Under the pieces are notes generated by a model. The model worked only from the letters and a program-made list of their open reading frames with translations. It did not search any database and was not told the origin of the DNA. The translations under genes were made by a program, and so were the position numbers. Shown here piece by piece: positions 37,325-44,536 of a stretch of 46,019 bases of DNA (position 1 is its first letter; every line of letters begins with the position of its first letter). Source of the stretch: Candidatus Aminicenantes bacterium UBA2199 (GTDB lineage Bacteria > Acidobacteriota > Aminicenantia > UBA2199); contig DCVB01000069.1 of the NCBI GenBank assembly GCA_002327965.1, positions 1-46,019 on the forward strand, read 5' to 3'.

Positions 37325-38263
37325 TCATCTCCGCGGCGGTTCTCCGGGGCGCTGGACCATTGCCAGATAGATCCCGGCCAGAATCATGGCCGCCGCCGCC
37401 ATTTTCAGCCTGGAGGGGATCTCGCCCAGGAAAATGAGGGCCAGAATGGCGGCTCCGATCGGTTCGCCCAGGGTGGCGATGGCCACGAAAGTGGCAGGCA
37501 GGTGCCCCAGGGCCCAATTGAAAGAGGAATGGCCCAATAGCTGGGGCAGCAGGGCCAGCAGCAGGAACCAGCCATAGGTCGCCGGCTGGAAACCGGACAG
37601 TTGCCGGCCCAGCGCCAGCGCTGTTGGCAGCAGGATCAAGGCCGCCGCCCCATAGACCAAGGTGATGTAGGGAACCAGGGAGATGCGGCGGCGCAACTTG
37701 CGGCCGATCAGCCAATAGCCGCTCACGGCCAAGGCACCGGCCAGGGCCAGGGCATTGCCCAGGAATGGGCGCGGGGAGATGGCCGTTCGCGCCTCGGCAA
37801 AGCTGATCACGATGCTTCCGGCCAGGGCCAGCCCCAGGCCGGTCAACAGGGATCGGGTCAGCGGCTCGCGCCAGGCGATCCAGGCGAACAGCGCCACCCA
37901 GAGCGGTGAGGTGGCGACCAGCGCAACCGAGCTGGCAACCGAAGTGTATTCCAGGGAAGTGATCCAGCTGGCGAAATGGACGGCGAGGAACAGTCCTGAA
38001 GCGAAGGCCCAAAGCCAGTCGGAAAGCTTCAGGCCGGCGATCTCATTGCGGTAGCGCAGCCAGGCAGGGAACAGGAGGATCAGCGCCGCCAGCCCCAGGC
38101 GATAGGCGGCAACGGCCAGCGAGGGGGCGTCGGCCTGTGCCAGGCGCACGAAAACCGATCCCGAAGATACGGCGGCGATGCCGATGATCAGGGCCAGGCG
38201 CGGAGCCAGGGGTGACTTGAGGAAGTTATTCTCAATCTGCCCGTTTTTGGCATGTTGCGGCAT
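37325..38263 (-). CDS. EamA-family (DMT superfamily) transporter
   Basis: 312 residues with ten hydrophobic segments in two EamA repeats (about 22-155 and 168-300). VFVRLAQADAPSLAVAAYRL and FIAWREPLTRSLLTGLGLAL belong to the first; FVAIATLGEPIGAAILALIF is the characteristic second-repeat motif. It is probably an inner-membrane metabolite exporter; the substrate is unknown. No Shine-Dalgarno sequence is visible before the ATG at 38263. It is the first gene of the operon ending in the thioesterase. Confidence 0.9.
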   Translation of the reverse strand: MPQHAKNGQIENNFLKSPLAPRLALIIGIAAVSSGSVFVRLAQADAPSLAVAAYRLGLAALILLFPAWLRYRNEIAGLKLSDWLWAFASGLFLAVHFASWITSLEYTSVASSVALVATSPLWVALFAWIAWREPLTRSLLTGLGLALAGSIVISFAEARTAISPRPFLGNALALAGALAVSGYWLIGRKLRRRISLVPYITLVYGAAALILLPTALALGRQLSGFQPATYGWFLLLALLPQLLGHSSFNWALGHLPATFVAIATLGEPIGAAILALIFLGEIPSRLKMAAAAMILAGIYLAMVQRPGEPPRR

Positions 38264-38393
38264 TATTTTGCTTTTTGCGCCTTTCTCGCTGCAGTTTTAC
38301 GAGTCCATGATAGCAGATTGATCGATTCAGTGGAAGGAGAAAAATCGGATACCCGAGCCGTGCTCATCGCGACGTGATCTGGCCTGGTTCACG

Positions 38394-39122
38394 CTAATCG
38401 ATGTGGAAAAATGTTGCGGCGTTGTGAATGAGTTTGAAATCCGATGCCGGGTCCACTTTTTCCTTGAAGCGGAAGGTGTCCATGATGCTATGGACGTAAA
38501 TCCCGTACATCGTCCCGGGAGTGAACGTGCTCATGGGTACCGCCAGCGTGGTCCTGGCGACGTGGTTCCTTTCGAACACCTTTGCCAGCCAGGAACTCGA
38601 ATTTGGATCCGAGCCGGTGAAAGACATGATGAGAACCCGATATGGCGGAACTCCACCGCTCCAAGCGATCTGCAAGTTGCCTGCCGAAGAATGCAGGATG
38701 TGGGCGTCGGCTGTCGGTGCGGAGAATTGCACCGGGGAGCCGACGGTGGCCGAAGCCTTGAGCGGTGGATGCTCTTCCGTCGCGATCATTCCGGGAGCGG
38801 CGAACGTGACCGTGACCGCTTGCCCGGCAGAGGCACTGAACCCCAAGATCTCACACCCGTAATTTCCCGGATCATTGGCCTGGGCGGGCTGGCCCATCAG
38901 GGAGATCTTCCAGTCGGAAACCGGCCTGCCGCCTTTCGAGACATCCACGTTCATCAAGAGCAAGGTTCGGGTCGGCCGGACCTGGTAGGACACGTGACCG
39001 TCAATCCTCAGCAGTGGGGCCGTTTCCGGGGGAAAGACGGTTTGCAGCGCTGGTGCGTCCGGCCAGAGAAAGAAAGTACCCACGATTAACGCCACGATCA
39101 GCATGTTCGGAACTTGTTTCAT
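38394..39122 (-). CDS. Unrecognised exported protein with Ig-like C-terminal region
   Basis: 242 residues from the ATG at 39122 (AGGAGG upstream). The signal sequence is MKQVPNMLIVALIVGTFFLW. A first beta-rich part (about 30-110, ending in VTVTFAAPG) and a second with LQIAWSGGVPPYRVLIMSFTG and an FTPGTMYGIYV motif look like immunoglobulin or fibronectin-like sandwiches. No catalytic motif is seen. It is probably periplasmic or surface-exposed. It is isolated between an EamA operon and a small conserved gene. Confidence 0.65.
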   Translation of the reverse strand: MKQVPNMLIVALIVGTFFLWPDAPALQTVFPPETAPLLRIDGHVSYQVRPTRTLLLMNVDVSKGGRPVSDWKISLMGQPAQANDPGNYGCEILGFSASAGQAVTVTFAAPGMIATEEHPPLKASATVGSPVQFSAPTADAHILHSSAGNLQIAWSGGVPPYRVLIMSFTGSDPNSSSWLAKVFERNHVARTTLAVPMSTFTPGTMYGIYVHSIMDTFRFKEKVDPASDFKLIHNAATFFHID

Positions 39123-39209
39123 GATCTCCTCCTCTCGGACTCCCCCGTCAAGCAATAAATGAAGAATATGCTGAGAAATCTCAACGCCATGGTGAATTAT
39201 CCCTTTGCT

Positions 39210-39713
39210 TTAAATTTTCCTGCTGTCGTAGGCCCAGTTGAGCAGTGCCTGGCGCTGCCGGCGCCGGCAATCGAGATCTCCTTTCCGGCAGTGCTTTCTG
39301 ACCTGGGCTGCATGGCGGCGGAATGCCTGCCAGCGCCGGATCTGGCGCTCGTCGTCGACATGGCGCCTTCCCCGGTAGTAGCGGCAGTACCACTGGAACC
39401 AGCCGCGCGGGTCGTCGGGGTGGATCCAGCCCCTGGCCCGCCAGGCCGAGAGCGGCTGCGAGGCGTTGACACCGAAGCAGTTCATTCCGGGGTCATGGAA
39501 CGCAGGTGAAAGCTTTGCCCTGACGAACCAACTGGCGGGAAATTCCATCCGGCAATCGGTCATGTATTTGCCGCCGAATACCCCCAGTTCCAGCATCTGT
39601 TTCGGCGTCAGTTCGGGCCTGAAATCGGGATGAAAGTTATTTCCCTCGGGCTCGCTCAGGGAATAGACATAGCCTTTCTGCATCCTGTCGTTGACCGTGA
39701 TCCGTTTGCGCAT
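39210..39713 (-). CDS. Conserved small basic protein of unknown function
   Basis: 167 residues, AGGA before the ATG. A highly patterned sequence: GKYMTDCRMEFPASWF, KLSPAFHDPGMNCFGVNASQ, GWIHPDDPRGWFQWYCRYY and a basic tail RQRQALLNWAYDSRKI. I recognise this as a widely conserved uncharacterised family whose motifs (LTPKQMLELGVFGGKYMTDC, DPRGWFQWYCRYYxGRR) are nearly invariant, but no function is known to me. The abundance of Trp, Tyr, Arg and His suggests nucleic-acid or anion binding; that is a guess. No signal or membrane segment is present. Confidence 0.75.
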   Translation of the reverse strand: MRKRITVNDRMQKGYVYSLSEPEGNNFHPDFRPELTPKQMLELGVFGGKYMTDCRMEFPASWFVRAKLSPAFHDPGMNCFGVNASQPLSAWRARGWIHPDDPRGWFQWYCRYYRGRRHVDDERQIRRWQAFRRHAAQVRKHCRKGDLDCRRRQRQALLNWAYDSRKI

Positions 39714-39770
39714 GCTCTGTTTCCTGGCCGCATTATCGCAGAGTCGCCGAAAAATATCACTCTCGGCAAG

Positions 39771-40223
39771 CTATTTCAGCGTCTTCATGGCCAGCAAATG
39801 CAGGGTGACCCCGACGCCGACCGCCAACAGCAGCAACCGGGCCCAAAGGGTGGTGGCCACGGCCAGCCCCGAGAAGGCCAGCGTCGCCCACAGCAGCGCG
39901 AGCGTCGCCAGCTTGGCCTTCAATGGGATGGCCCGGTTTTCGCGGTACTGGCGGACATAGCGGCCGAGGCGCTTGTGGTTGAGCAACCAGCCGTAAAGCC
40001 GCTCCGAGCTGCGAAAAAAGCAGGCCGCTGCCAGCAGCAGGAACGGGGTCGTGGGTAGCAGAGGCAGGAAGATGCCGATGACGCCCAGGCCCACGGCGGT
40101 CAGGCCGCAGGCGGCCAGCAGCGACCGCTTTGTCCTATTGAGGTGTCGCGAACCGGTCGCTTTTTTGTCCGTGATTCCACAAGCGATTTTCTTGCGGCAT
40201 GCGGAATCGTTACCTGCCGGCAT
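39771..40223 (-). CDS. DUF454 (YbaN-like) inner-membrane protein
   Basis: 150 residues. The DUF454 signature GLGVIGIFLPLLPTTPFLLL and FFRSSERLYGWLLNHKRLG are clear, with three to four membrane helices. Family function is unknown. An N-terminal extension of about 30 polar residues precedes the family core and may be partly untranslated, but no alternative ATG is available. The start directly abuts the stop of the upstream gene. It is the last gene of a four-gene operon. Confidence 0.85.
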   Translation of the reverse strand: MPAGNDSACRKKIACGITDKKATGSRHLNRTKRSLLAACGLTAVGLGVIGIFLPLLPTTPFLLLAAACFFRSSERLYGWLLNHKRLGRYVRQYRENRAIPLKAKLATLALLWATLAFSGLAVATTLWARLLLLAVGVGVTLHLLAMKTLK

Positions 40224-40625
40224 TTAAAAATCAGGGAAGGGCTTTTTCACCCAGGATAGGGAGATGGCCCGGTAACGTTCCTCCAGGAGCGGGTCCAACA
40301 CGTTCAGCGAGCGTGCCTTTTCCTCCAGGGGCTTGCCCAGCAGGCCGGCGGCTAGAATGAGCCCGTTCAAGGCCAGGACAAGAAAAAGTCCGGCCTGGCC
40401 GCTGGCCAGGACATAGATCCCCAGGATCATGCCGCTGACAAGCAGGACGGCCTGCAGGATCGCCTGGACCATGTGGCGGCGGACCAGCCCGGCGAAGTTC
40501 TCCAGGTCGAGAGGCGTGGCGATGGCCGGGGTCCCGGCAAGGAAGGAGCGTAGGCCGATCATGCCCAATCCCCAGTTGACCAGCGCCAGGGCAAAGATTA
40601 GGAAAAACCATGAGACCGCGTTCAT
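40224..40625 (-). CDS. Unrecognised small membrane protein
   Basis: 133 residues with three to four hydrophobic helices (WFFLIFALALVNWGLGMIGL, MVQAILQAVLLVSGMILGIYV, LFLVLALNGLILAAGLLG) and a charged C-terminus. No family is recognised. The start overlaps the CDF-like gene by four bases (ATGA) and its stop touches the DUF454 start, so it is tightly coupled within the operon. Confidence 0.7.
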   Translation of the reverse strand: MNAVSWFFLIFALALVNWGLGMIGLRSFLAGTPAIATPLDLENFAGLVRRHMVQAILQAVLLVSGMILGIYVLASGQAGLFLVLALNGLILAAGLLGKPLEEKARSLNVLDPLLEERYRAISLSWVKKPFPDF

Positions 40626-41359
40626 ATGTCAGCCTCCGGGTGAAGATTTTTTCTGTTGAGGTCGTCGAATTCATTATCCTTCCCTTCGCGCCTGGTCGCG
40701 CAGGCGCATTCAAGTCCGCGAGCCTTGGCGAAAGCCTCCCTTCCCTCGCGCAGAGAGAAATAGACGAGACCGATGGCTCCCAAGGCGTCGGCGGAACCGA
40801 ATCCCGTCGCCTGGTACACAATGCTTGACACCAGCAGCACCAAAGACATGTAGATGCAGGCCAGAGTGCAATTGGCGTCGGCCAGGATGGGCGCCGACCC
40901 GAGCGACCCGCCGACCCTGCGCTTGGCCTTGACCAGCATCCACATGATCGCGATGGAAACGGTCGAGATGATCACGCCGGGGAAGGTCGTTTCCGGTTTT
41001 TGCGCCTTGACCAGGTTGTAGATCGCCGAAAGGACCAGTCCCCCGGCAAGGAGGAAGAAAGCGGTGCCGGTCACGCGCAGGGCGGTCTGCTCGAAGCGTG
41101 AGCGGCAGCCATTGGGGTCGCGGCGGACGCGCAGCACCATGGACATAATGCCGACGCCGGAGAGGAACTCGATGAACGAGTCGATGCCGAATCCGAACAG
41201 GACCAGGGTCTCGTCCTGGATGCCGAAGTAGACCGAGACCAGCCCCTCAACCAGGTTGTACAGGATCGTGAACCAGGCCAGGCGCAGTGCCGTCCGCCAA
41301 AGGCGCTCGGTTTCGCCCGGCTTGGGTCTTTTGTCCGGAGTACGGTCGGGATCTCTCAT
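40622..41359 (-). CDS. CDF-like (TMEM163-type) cation transporter homologue
   Basis: 245 residues, about five to six membrane helices. YNLVEGLVSVYFG and LFGFGIDSFIEFLSGVGIM correspond to CDF helices 1 and 2, with Asp (IDSFIE) at a metal-site position. ADANCTLACIYMSLVL corresponds to helix 5, where Asp is kept but the usual His/Asp pair is replaced by Asp/Cys-type residues. The cytoplasmic C-terminal CDF domain is missing, as in the short TMEM163-like group. It probably moves a divalent cation, most likely zinc; this is inferred from family. It overlaps both neighbours by four bases. Confidence 0.75.
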   Translation of the reverse strand: MRDPDRTPDKRPKPGETERLWRTALRLAWFTILYNLVEGLVSVYFGIQDETLVLFGFGIDSFIEFLSGVGIMSMVLRVRRDPNGCRSRFEQTALRVTGTAFFLLAGGLVLSAIYNLVKAQKPETTFPGVIISTVSIAIMWMLVKAKRRVGGSLGSAPILADANCTLACIYMSLVLLVSSIVYQATGFGSADALGAIGLVYFSLREGREAFAKARGLECACATRREGKDNEFDDLNRKNLHPEADI

Positions 41360-42021
41360 TTTTTACAGCCGGGAGCAATTACCTTGAAGAGCAGCCATGG
41401 CTTGCCGTTCAGGGTCCTGCTCTTGAGCATCTTCAGGCGGATATCGGCTTTCACGTCGGCGAACAGGGGAAAGCGCCTGCCGCCGACGATGACTGGGTGG
41501 ACCAGCAGGCTGAGCTTATCCAGCATGCCATCGTTGAGCAGGATGCCGTTCAGGGTCTTCCCCGAATCTGTAAGGATAATCTTGGCCCTATACTCCTTGG
41601 CCAGCACCTCGAAGGCGTGGGAAAAGTCGATGGGCCGCTTGCCCATGTAGTGCCAGTCGTAGTTGCGATCGGTCAGGTAGTGCAGGTACCCCTTGGGGGT
41701 ATTGCTCGTTGTCAGGACGGCGATGTCGCGGCAATAGCCCGAGTTACGCAGCACGTGGAGCTTGCCTTTCAGCCGGCCGCCCGAATCGGGAATCACCCAT
41801 AGGGGGAGCTTTGCGTTCGCTTTCGGCTTGGCGAAGTCCCTTTCTTCCTCCTGCGGAAGCTTCTTGTAAAAGATCCTCAAGCCTGAGAGCGCCGTGTTCG
41901 AGCCCACCAGGTGAATGTCGGCCTTGAAACTGCCGGCGATCTTGTAGTGCGCGGCCATATCGACCTCGAAGCCGAGCAGCGAGCCGTCCAGACTGACGGA
42001 ACTGTGCATGATGACTTTCAT
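41356..42021 (-). CDS. RibD C-terminal / dihydrofolate-reductase-like protein
   Basis: 221 residues from the ATG at 42021 (GGAGG upstream). MHSSVSLDGSLLGFEVDMA, DIHLVGSNTAL, TDSGKTLNGILLNDGMLDKL and HPVIVGGRRFPLF follow the RibD_C/DHFR fold used by pyrimidine reductases and related NADPH enzymes. It is probably an NADPH-dependent reductase of unknown substrate. It heads the four-gene operon with CDF-like, small membrane and DUF454 genes. It overlaps the next gene by four bases and is preceded by a good promoter. Confidence 0.85.
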   Translation of the reverse strand: MKVIMHSSVSLDGSLLGFEVDMAAHYKIAGSFKADIHLVGSNTALSGLRIFYKKLPQEEERDFAKPKANAKLPLWVIPDSGGRLKGKLHVLRNSGYCRDIAVLTTSNTPKGYLHYLTDRNYDWHYMGKRPIDFSHAFEVLAKEYRAKIILTDSGKTLNGILLNDGMLDKLSLLVHPVIVGGRRFPLFADVKADIRLKMLKSRTLNGKPWLLFKVIAPGCKK

Positions 42022-42056
42022 TCGCCGCCTCCAGTACTGCATCCGGATAGGTATCC

Positions 42057-42085
42057 AATGTAGAGGAAATGCCCATGCGTGTCAA
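42057..42085 (-). promoter_or_regulatory. Promoter of the RibD-like/CDF/DUF454 operon
   Basis: On the minus strand a perfect TTGACA (42085-42080), a 17-bp spacer and TACATT (4/6) lie about 35 bp upstream of the start at 42021. Confidence 0.65.
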
Positions 42086-42196
42086 CGAAAGGATCCGCTC
42101 CCTCAGGGTGACTTCGTAACGATTCACCTTGAAAATCAGCCGTTTCGGATTTGATCGGCAGCCCAGGAAAAGCCGTCTCCCGGGCGGCGACGAAAT

Positions 42197-43072
42197 TCAG
42201 ACGAATTCGCCCCGCGCAACCGTAACGCTTTTGCCGCCGACGGAGACATGAATATGCCCGGAATCATCCTCCGCCTTGAGCAGCAGCAGCGACGGTCGAT
42301 TGATCTCATAGCCCTGCTCGCTGCGGATGTCGATGCTCTCCCGGCCGAAATAGCGGTGCCTGACCATGTAGCCGGCCAGGCAGCCGTTGCCGCTGCCCGT
42401 GGCCGGGTCTTCGGGCACGCCGAAGTAGTCAACAAAGACCCGTACGCTGATGTCATTGCCGGCCTCGTGTGTTTCCGGGCAAAAGATCAGGATTCCCTTC
42501 GCCCAGGAGTCCTTGACCAGCGCGAAATATCGCTCCCGGTCGACATGCGCGATTTTCAATGCGCCCAGGGTTTTCAGCGGCACGATGAAAAAGGGCAGAC
42601 CGGTGGAAACTTCCTGAACCGGGAAGCTGGCGTCAATGTCGCTTGTCGCCAGACCGAGGATCGCGGCCAAGGTCCCCGCGTCATGCTGTTTCCCGAACTC
42701 GGGCTCGACCTGTTTCATCCAGATGCGGCCATCAATGGAAAACGTGACCGGGATCCGGCCCACCTTCAGGTTCAGGTTCAGCGCATCGCCCTGGCCCTCG
42801 AGAATCTCGCTGCGAATGACGTGGGCGGTGCCCAGCGTCGGGTGGCCGGCGAAGGGGACTTCCTCGGCTGGAGTGAAGATGCGCACGTCAAAGCCCTGGT
42901 CCCGCTCCTCGTCGCCCAGAATGAACGTGGTCTCGGAAAAGTTCATTTCCCGGGCCAGGGCCTGCATCTCCGTCCCGCTCAGTTCCCCGGCCCGGCGGAA
43001 AACGGCCAACTGGTTGCCGGCGTACTTTTTTTCGGCGAAAACATCGACGATATAAAACGGAAGTTGCTTCAT
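42197..43072 (-). CDS. PhzF-family isomerase-like protein
   Basis: 291 residues from the ATG at 43072, six bases after AGGAGG; a longer frame exists but overlaps the DUF3795 gene. Family motifs: VDVFAEKKYAGNQLAVF, the catalytic Glu47 in MNFSETTFI, PFAGHPTLGTAHVI, and DPATGSGNGCLAGYM. PhzF proteins have a diaminopimelate-epimerase fold, and PhzF itself isomerises a phenazine precursor; most homologues have unknown substrates, and no phenazine genes are nearby. It is the last gene of a run that includes deformylase-like and DUF3795 genes. Confidence 0.92.
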   Translation of the reverse strand: MKQLPFYIVDVFAEKKYAGNQLAVFRRAGELSGTEMQALAREMNFSETTFILGDEERDQGFDVRIFTPAEEVPFAGHPTLGTAHVIRSEILEGQGDALNLNLKVGRIPVTFSIDGRIWMKQVEPEFGKQHDAGTLAAILGLATSDIDASFPVQEVSTGLPFFIVPLKTLGALKIAHVDRERYFALVKDSWAKGILIFCPETHEAGNDISVRVFVDYFGVPEDPATGSGNGCLAGYMVRHRYFGRESIDIRSEQGYEINRPSLLLLKAEDDSGHIHVSVGGKSVTVARGEFV

Positions 43073-43106
43073 CCATGGCCTCCTGTCGGTCAGCGCGCCG
43101 TTTCTT

Positions 43107-43343
43107 TCAGCCCTTGCCTGAGATGTACTGGCAATAGCCGAAGGTGATGGGGCCGGCCTTCGTGGTCTCGCAGGGGAACTCGGCGCACTCGAAGCACAGG
43201 CGTATCCCCTGCTCGAAAGCGCAGGTGGCGATCTTGCAGAACTTGTTTTCCCTGGGTTCGCATCCCTGCGGGAAGTTGGGGCATGTTTCCTTGACCATGC
43301 GCGGACACTTCTCGCAGGCGATGCCGCAAACACCGACCTTCAT
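43107..43343 (-). CDS. DUF3795 cysteine-rich small protein
   Basis: 78 residues from the ATG at 43343 (GGGAG upstream). Ten cysteines in the DUF3795 pattern: CGIACEKCPRM, CPNFPQGC, CKIATC and LCFECAEFPCE. The spacing suggests zinc or iron-sulfur binding. No function is assigned for the family. It lies between the deformylase-like gene (34 bp) and phzF-like gene (34 bp), likely cotranscribed. Confidence 0.85.
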   Translation of the reverse strand: MKVGVCGIACEKCPRMVKETCPNFPQGCEPRENKFCKIATCAFEQGIRLCFECAEFPCETTKAGPITFGYCQYISGKG

Positions 43344-43377
43344 GGTAACACTCCCTGGATCCTGGTTGCCTTTGATT

Positions 43378-43892
43378 TCAGTCTTTCCCATGCTGATCTC
43401 GCTCGCTGCGCCAAGCGAACGATTTGCCGTCGATGGCGCGTTCGACCGCCAGGATACCGTCGAGATGGTCGATCTCGTGCTGCAAAAGTTCGGAAAGATC
43501 GTCTTCGGCCGCGATGACGCAGTTCTCCCCTTTTTCATTCGTGTAGGAAATCGTGACCTCCCTCGCCCGTTCCACCTTCACCAGCAGGCCGGGAAAACTG
43601 AAGCAGTCATCCCACAGTTTGAATTTTGCCTTGCTCCTCTTCTCTATTCTGGGATTGATCAGCGCCCCGGAGATCCCCGCCGTGGGGAAATGGATATAGA
43701 TGATCCGCTTCAGTATCCCGATCTGCGGCGCCGCGATCCCCCTCCGAAACCCTTCTTTTTTCTGAAATCCGCCAGCGTGTCCCTCAGGTCGCGGATCGTC
43801 ATTTTGGTTTCCGGCAGCGCGATATCTTTGAGCGCCGCGCATTTTCGCCAAAGCTCCGGCGCGCCAAGCAACAGGATTGTTTTTACCGCCAT
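43378..43892 (-). pseudogene. Peptide-deformylase-like gene interrupted by a -1 frame change (decay, sequence error or programmed frameshift)
   Basis: The first frame starts at the ATG at 43892 (GAGGA upstream) and encodes about 46 deformylase-like residues (ILLLGAPELWRKC, DLRDTLADFRKK), then loses similarity and stops at 43710. The -1 frame continues with the rest of the enzyme to 43378: GIAAPQIGILKRIIYI (motif 1, GxGxAAPQ type), WDDCFSFPGLL (motif 2, with the Cys metal ligand) and QHEIDHLDGILAVERA (motif 3, HExxH). Span 515 bp, one base short of a whole number of codons. A slippery heptamer A_AAA_AAG (43755-43761) lies in the correct phase exactly where the frames meet. A -1 slip there joins DFRKK to EGFRRGIAAPQ and gives about 171 residues. 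Alternatives are a missing base in the nearby G5 run (43738-43742) or real decay; all zinc-binding residues are intact. Confidence 0.75.
43755..43761 (-). other. A_AAA_AAG slippery heptamer in the deformylase-like gene
   Basis: On the minus strand the 0-frame codons are AGA AAA AAG, so the heptamer A AAA AAG is in the phase required for -1 frameshifting, as in E. coli dnaX. A slip gives exactly the frame encoding the rest of the deformylase. No optimally placed stimulatory Shine-Dalgarno sequence was seen (a GAGGG lies about 20 nt upstream), and the downstream DNA is GC-rich. Confidence 0.55.
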
Positions 43893-43919
43893 GGGATCCT
43901 CAAAACGGCCAGGCTGGGG

Positions 43920-44468
43920 TCAGCTCAGCTCGACTTCGATCAGGCATCGGGAATCGCCGCGCTTGATCGAGCTTTTGATGTCGACACGCACGTCCTTGCC
44001 GGTAAGGACTCCGTAGACCGCCCGGGTCCAGCCGCGGGTACAAAGGCAGTACTCGCCGGGCAGCGTGCCCTCGATGTCGCCCACCAGGGTGCAAAGGCAT
44101 TTCTCATAGATCATGGTGACTTTGTCGCCGTCGCGGCGGATGTTGTTCTCCCCGAGGTGCGGGCGCATGGCGGCGATGAACTTGTCGACGTCGCCATGGA
44201 ACGATTCTGCCCAGGCCGGCAGGCCGTGGTTCGCGGCGCAGGAGCGGCCGTTCTCTTCGATCAGCTTCGCCATTTCAGCCTCGGGCATCTGTTTCTTCAT
44301 GTTGCCCAGCCAGGCGGTCACCCAGCCGAGGATGAACCTGTTCTTGCCCGCCAGTTTTTTTTCGCAGCCGGGAGCCGGCGCTTCCTGTGCCATGATCCGG
44401 TCCCCGCCCAGGATGGTTCCCGCCGCCGCTATTTCCAGCGCTCCTTTCAAAAAGCTCTTTCTTTTCAT
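43920..44468 (-). CDS. Exported cysteine-containing protein of unknown function
   Basis: 182 residues, AAAGGAG before the ATG. The N-terminus MKRKSFLKGALEIAAAGTIL resembles a twin-arginine-type signal with KR in place of RR. The mature part has GRSCAANHG, KCLCTLVGDIEGTLPGEYCL and CLCTRGWTRAVYGVL, with paired C-x-C motifs that could bind a metal or form disulfides. The GxYCxCxxGW pattern is reminiscent of proteins related to L-2-amino-thiazoline-4-carboxylate hydrolase, but I would not assign that activity. It starts an operon with the deformylase-like, DUF3795 and PhzF-like genes. Confidence 0.65.
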   Translation of the reverse strand: MKRKSFLKGALEIAAAGTILGGDRIMAQEAPAPGCEKKLAGKNRFILGWVTAWLGNMKKQMPEAEMAKLIEENGRSCAANHGLPAWAESFHGDVDKFIAAMRPHLGENNIRRDGDKVTMIYEKCLCTLVGDIEGTLPGEYCLCTRGWTRAVYGVLTGKDVRVDIKSSIKRGDSRCLIEVELS

Positions 44469-44491
44469 GCCCGCTCCTTTGGGATGGGGGG

Positions 44492-44520
44492 ATTATACTC
44501 TGCCGCCGGATGGTGGACAA
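44492..44520 (-). promoter_or_regulatory. Promoter of the cysteine-rich exported protein operon
   Basis: On the minus strand TTGTCC (4/6), a 17-bp spacer and a perfect TATAAT lie 24 bp upstream of the start at 44468. Confidence 0.6.
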
Positions 44521-44536
44521 GGCCGAGCTTGCCCTT

